6,003 nucleotides of DNA, from contig WTJQ01000154.1 of assembly GCA_011524785.1 (NCBI GenBank), forward strand, positions 1 through 6,003, given 5' to 3'. Within the stretch, counting starts at the first letter, position 1, and every line of letters begins with the position of its first letter. The notes beneath the pieces were generated by a model. That model did no database searches, was not told where the DNA came from, and worked only from the letters and a program-made list of their open reading frames with translations. A program made the translations under genes and the position numbers. Source of the DNA: Planctomycetota bacterium (GTDB lineage Bacteria > Planctomycetota > UBA1135 > GCA-002686595). Shown one piece after another: positions 5,302 to 6,003 of this stretch.

Positions 5302-6003
5302 ATGAGCCCCCGACAGCCCAGCGAAGTTCGCGTCCTCGTCGCTGACGACCTCCACCCCGATGGCCTCGACCTCCTGCGCGAGCGGGGGTTCGAGCCCACC
5401 ATCGCAACGGGCCTCAGCGAGGACGAGCTCGTCGAGCGCCTCGAGGGGGTCCAGGCCCTGCTCGTGCGCTCCGCGACGAAGGTCACCCCGCGGGTGCTCG
5501 AGGCCGCGCGGGACCTGGAGCTGGTGGGCCGGGCAGGGGTCGGGGTCGACAACGTGGACCTCGCCGCCGCCAGCGCGCAGGGGGTGGTCGTGATGAACAC
5601 CCCCACCGGGAACACGGTCACCACGGGGGAGCTCGCCATCAGCCTGGTGTGCGCACTCTCCCGCAACCTGACCCGGGCGGACCGCCGGGTGCGCTCCGGC
5701 ACCTGGAACAAGAAGGGCCTGCTCGGCTCGGAGCTGACCGGCAAGACCCTCGGGGTCATCGGTCTCGGGCGGATCGGACGCGTGGTCGCCGACCGCGCGC
5801 TCGGCCTCGCGATGAACGTCGTCGCCCACGACCCGTTCCTGCCCCCGGGCGCCTCGCCGGTGGACGGGGTCGAGCTGCTCGCACTCGACGATCTGCTGGA
5901 GCGCGTCGACTTCGTGACGCTGCACGTCCCGCTGACCGACCAGACCCGGAACCTGCTCTCCAAGGAGCGCCTCGCCCTCCTCCCCCGAGGAGCGCGCGTG
6001 ATC
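5302..6003 (+). CDS. serA: D-3-phosphoglycerate dehydrogenase SerA, C-terminus cut by window edge
   Basis: NAD-dependent oxidation of 3-phosphoglycerate to 3-phosphohydroxypyruvate, the first step of serine synthesis. 234 residues are visible and the frame is open to the end. The first part is the substrate-binding domain with VLVADDLHPDGLDLL (11-25), RSATKVT (56-62) and GRAGVGVDNVD (76-86). The NAD-binding Rossmann domain begins with TPTGN (100-104) and carries GLGRIG (154-159), Asp177 in AHDP (likely NAD ribose contact), and LHVPLT (207-212). The common AEH stretch is GEL here (109-111), a variant I consider within family range. The catalytic Arg, Glu and His, and any C-terminal ASB/ACT regulatory domains, would lie beyond the edge, so serA versus another 2-hydroxyacid dehydrogenase is decided by similarity of the visible half. 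The ATG gives the usual family N-terminus but lacks a nearby Shine-Dalgarno. It follows ruvA by 112 bases on the same strand. Confidence 0.92.
   Translation, partial: MSPRQPSEVRVLVADDLHPDGLDLLRERGFEPTIATGLSEDELVERLEGVQALLVRSATKVTPRVLEAARDLELVGRAGVGVDNVDLAAASAQGVVVMNTPTGNTVTTGELAISLVCALSRNLTRADRRVRSGTWNKKGLLGSELTGKTLGVIGLGRIGRVVADRALGLAMNVVAHDPFLPPGASPVDGVELLALDDLLERVDFVTLHVPLTDQTRNLLSKERLALLPRGARVI

Noticed and set aside
4569..5963. 464-codon open frame on the minus strand opposite ruvA and serA
   Set aside because: It spans two clear genes and the gap between them, and its Ser/Arg-rich product has no family features.

Overview
The window is very GC-rich bacterial chromosome with tightly packed housekeeping genes and no mobile element, RNA gene or CRISPR array that I can see. 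It holds two divergent gene blocks. The leftward block (minus strand) is murA (UDP-GlcNAc enolpyruvyl transferase, first committed step of peptidoglycan synthesis) followed by ffh (protein subunit of the signal recognition particle), which runs off the left edge. The rightward block (plus strand) is a TPR protein carrying two RNA polymerase alpha-CTD modules, then ruvA four bases later, then serA (3-phosphoglycerate dehydrogenase), which runs off the right edge.

The blocks are separated by a 434-base non-coding region. It carries a good sigma70-like promoter firing rightward (TTGACG, 18-base spacer, TAGACT), a weak candidate promoter firing leftward, a perfect 12-base palindrome lying over the rightward promoter, and several GC-rich hairpins. 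A TTG start codon is the best start for murA: it has a well-spaced Shine-Dalgarno sequence and brings the protein into register with E. coli MurA.

The organism is probably a high-GC member of the Planctomycetota or a neighbouring lineage. The main reason is the TPR plus alpha-CTD architecture, which I recall mainly from planctomycete genomes. This is inference, not proof. The murA product keeps its catalytic cysteine, so peptidoglycan synthesis is expected.

The most unusual item is the TPR/tandem alpha-CTD protein. It has no RNA polymerase alpha N-terminal domain, so it is not the alpha subunit. Both CTD copies keep the arginine that contacts UP-element DNA in E. coli alpha, so it may be a stand-alone DNA- or transcription-factor-binding regulator. 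It is closely coupled to ruvA, which here is not next to ruvB or ruvC within the visible sequence. The long open frames antisense to each real gene are treated as by-products of high GC content.
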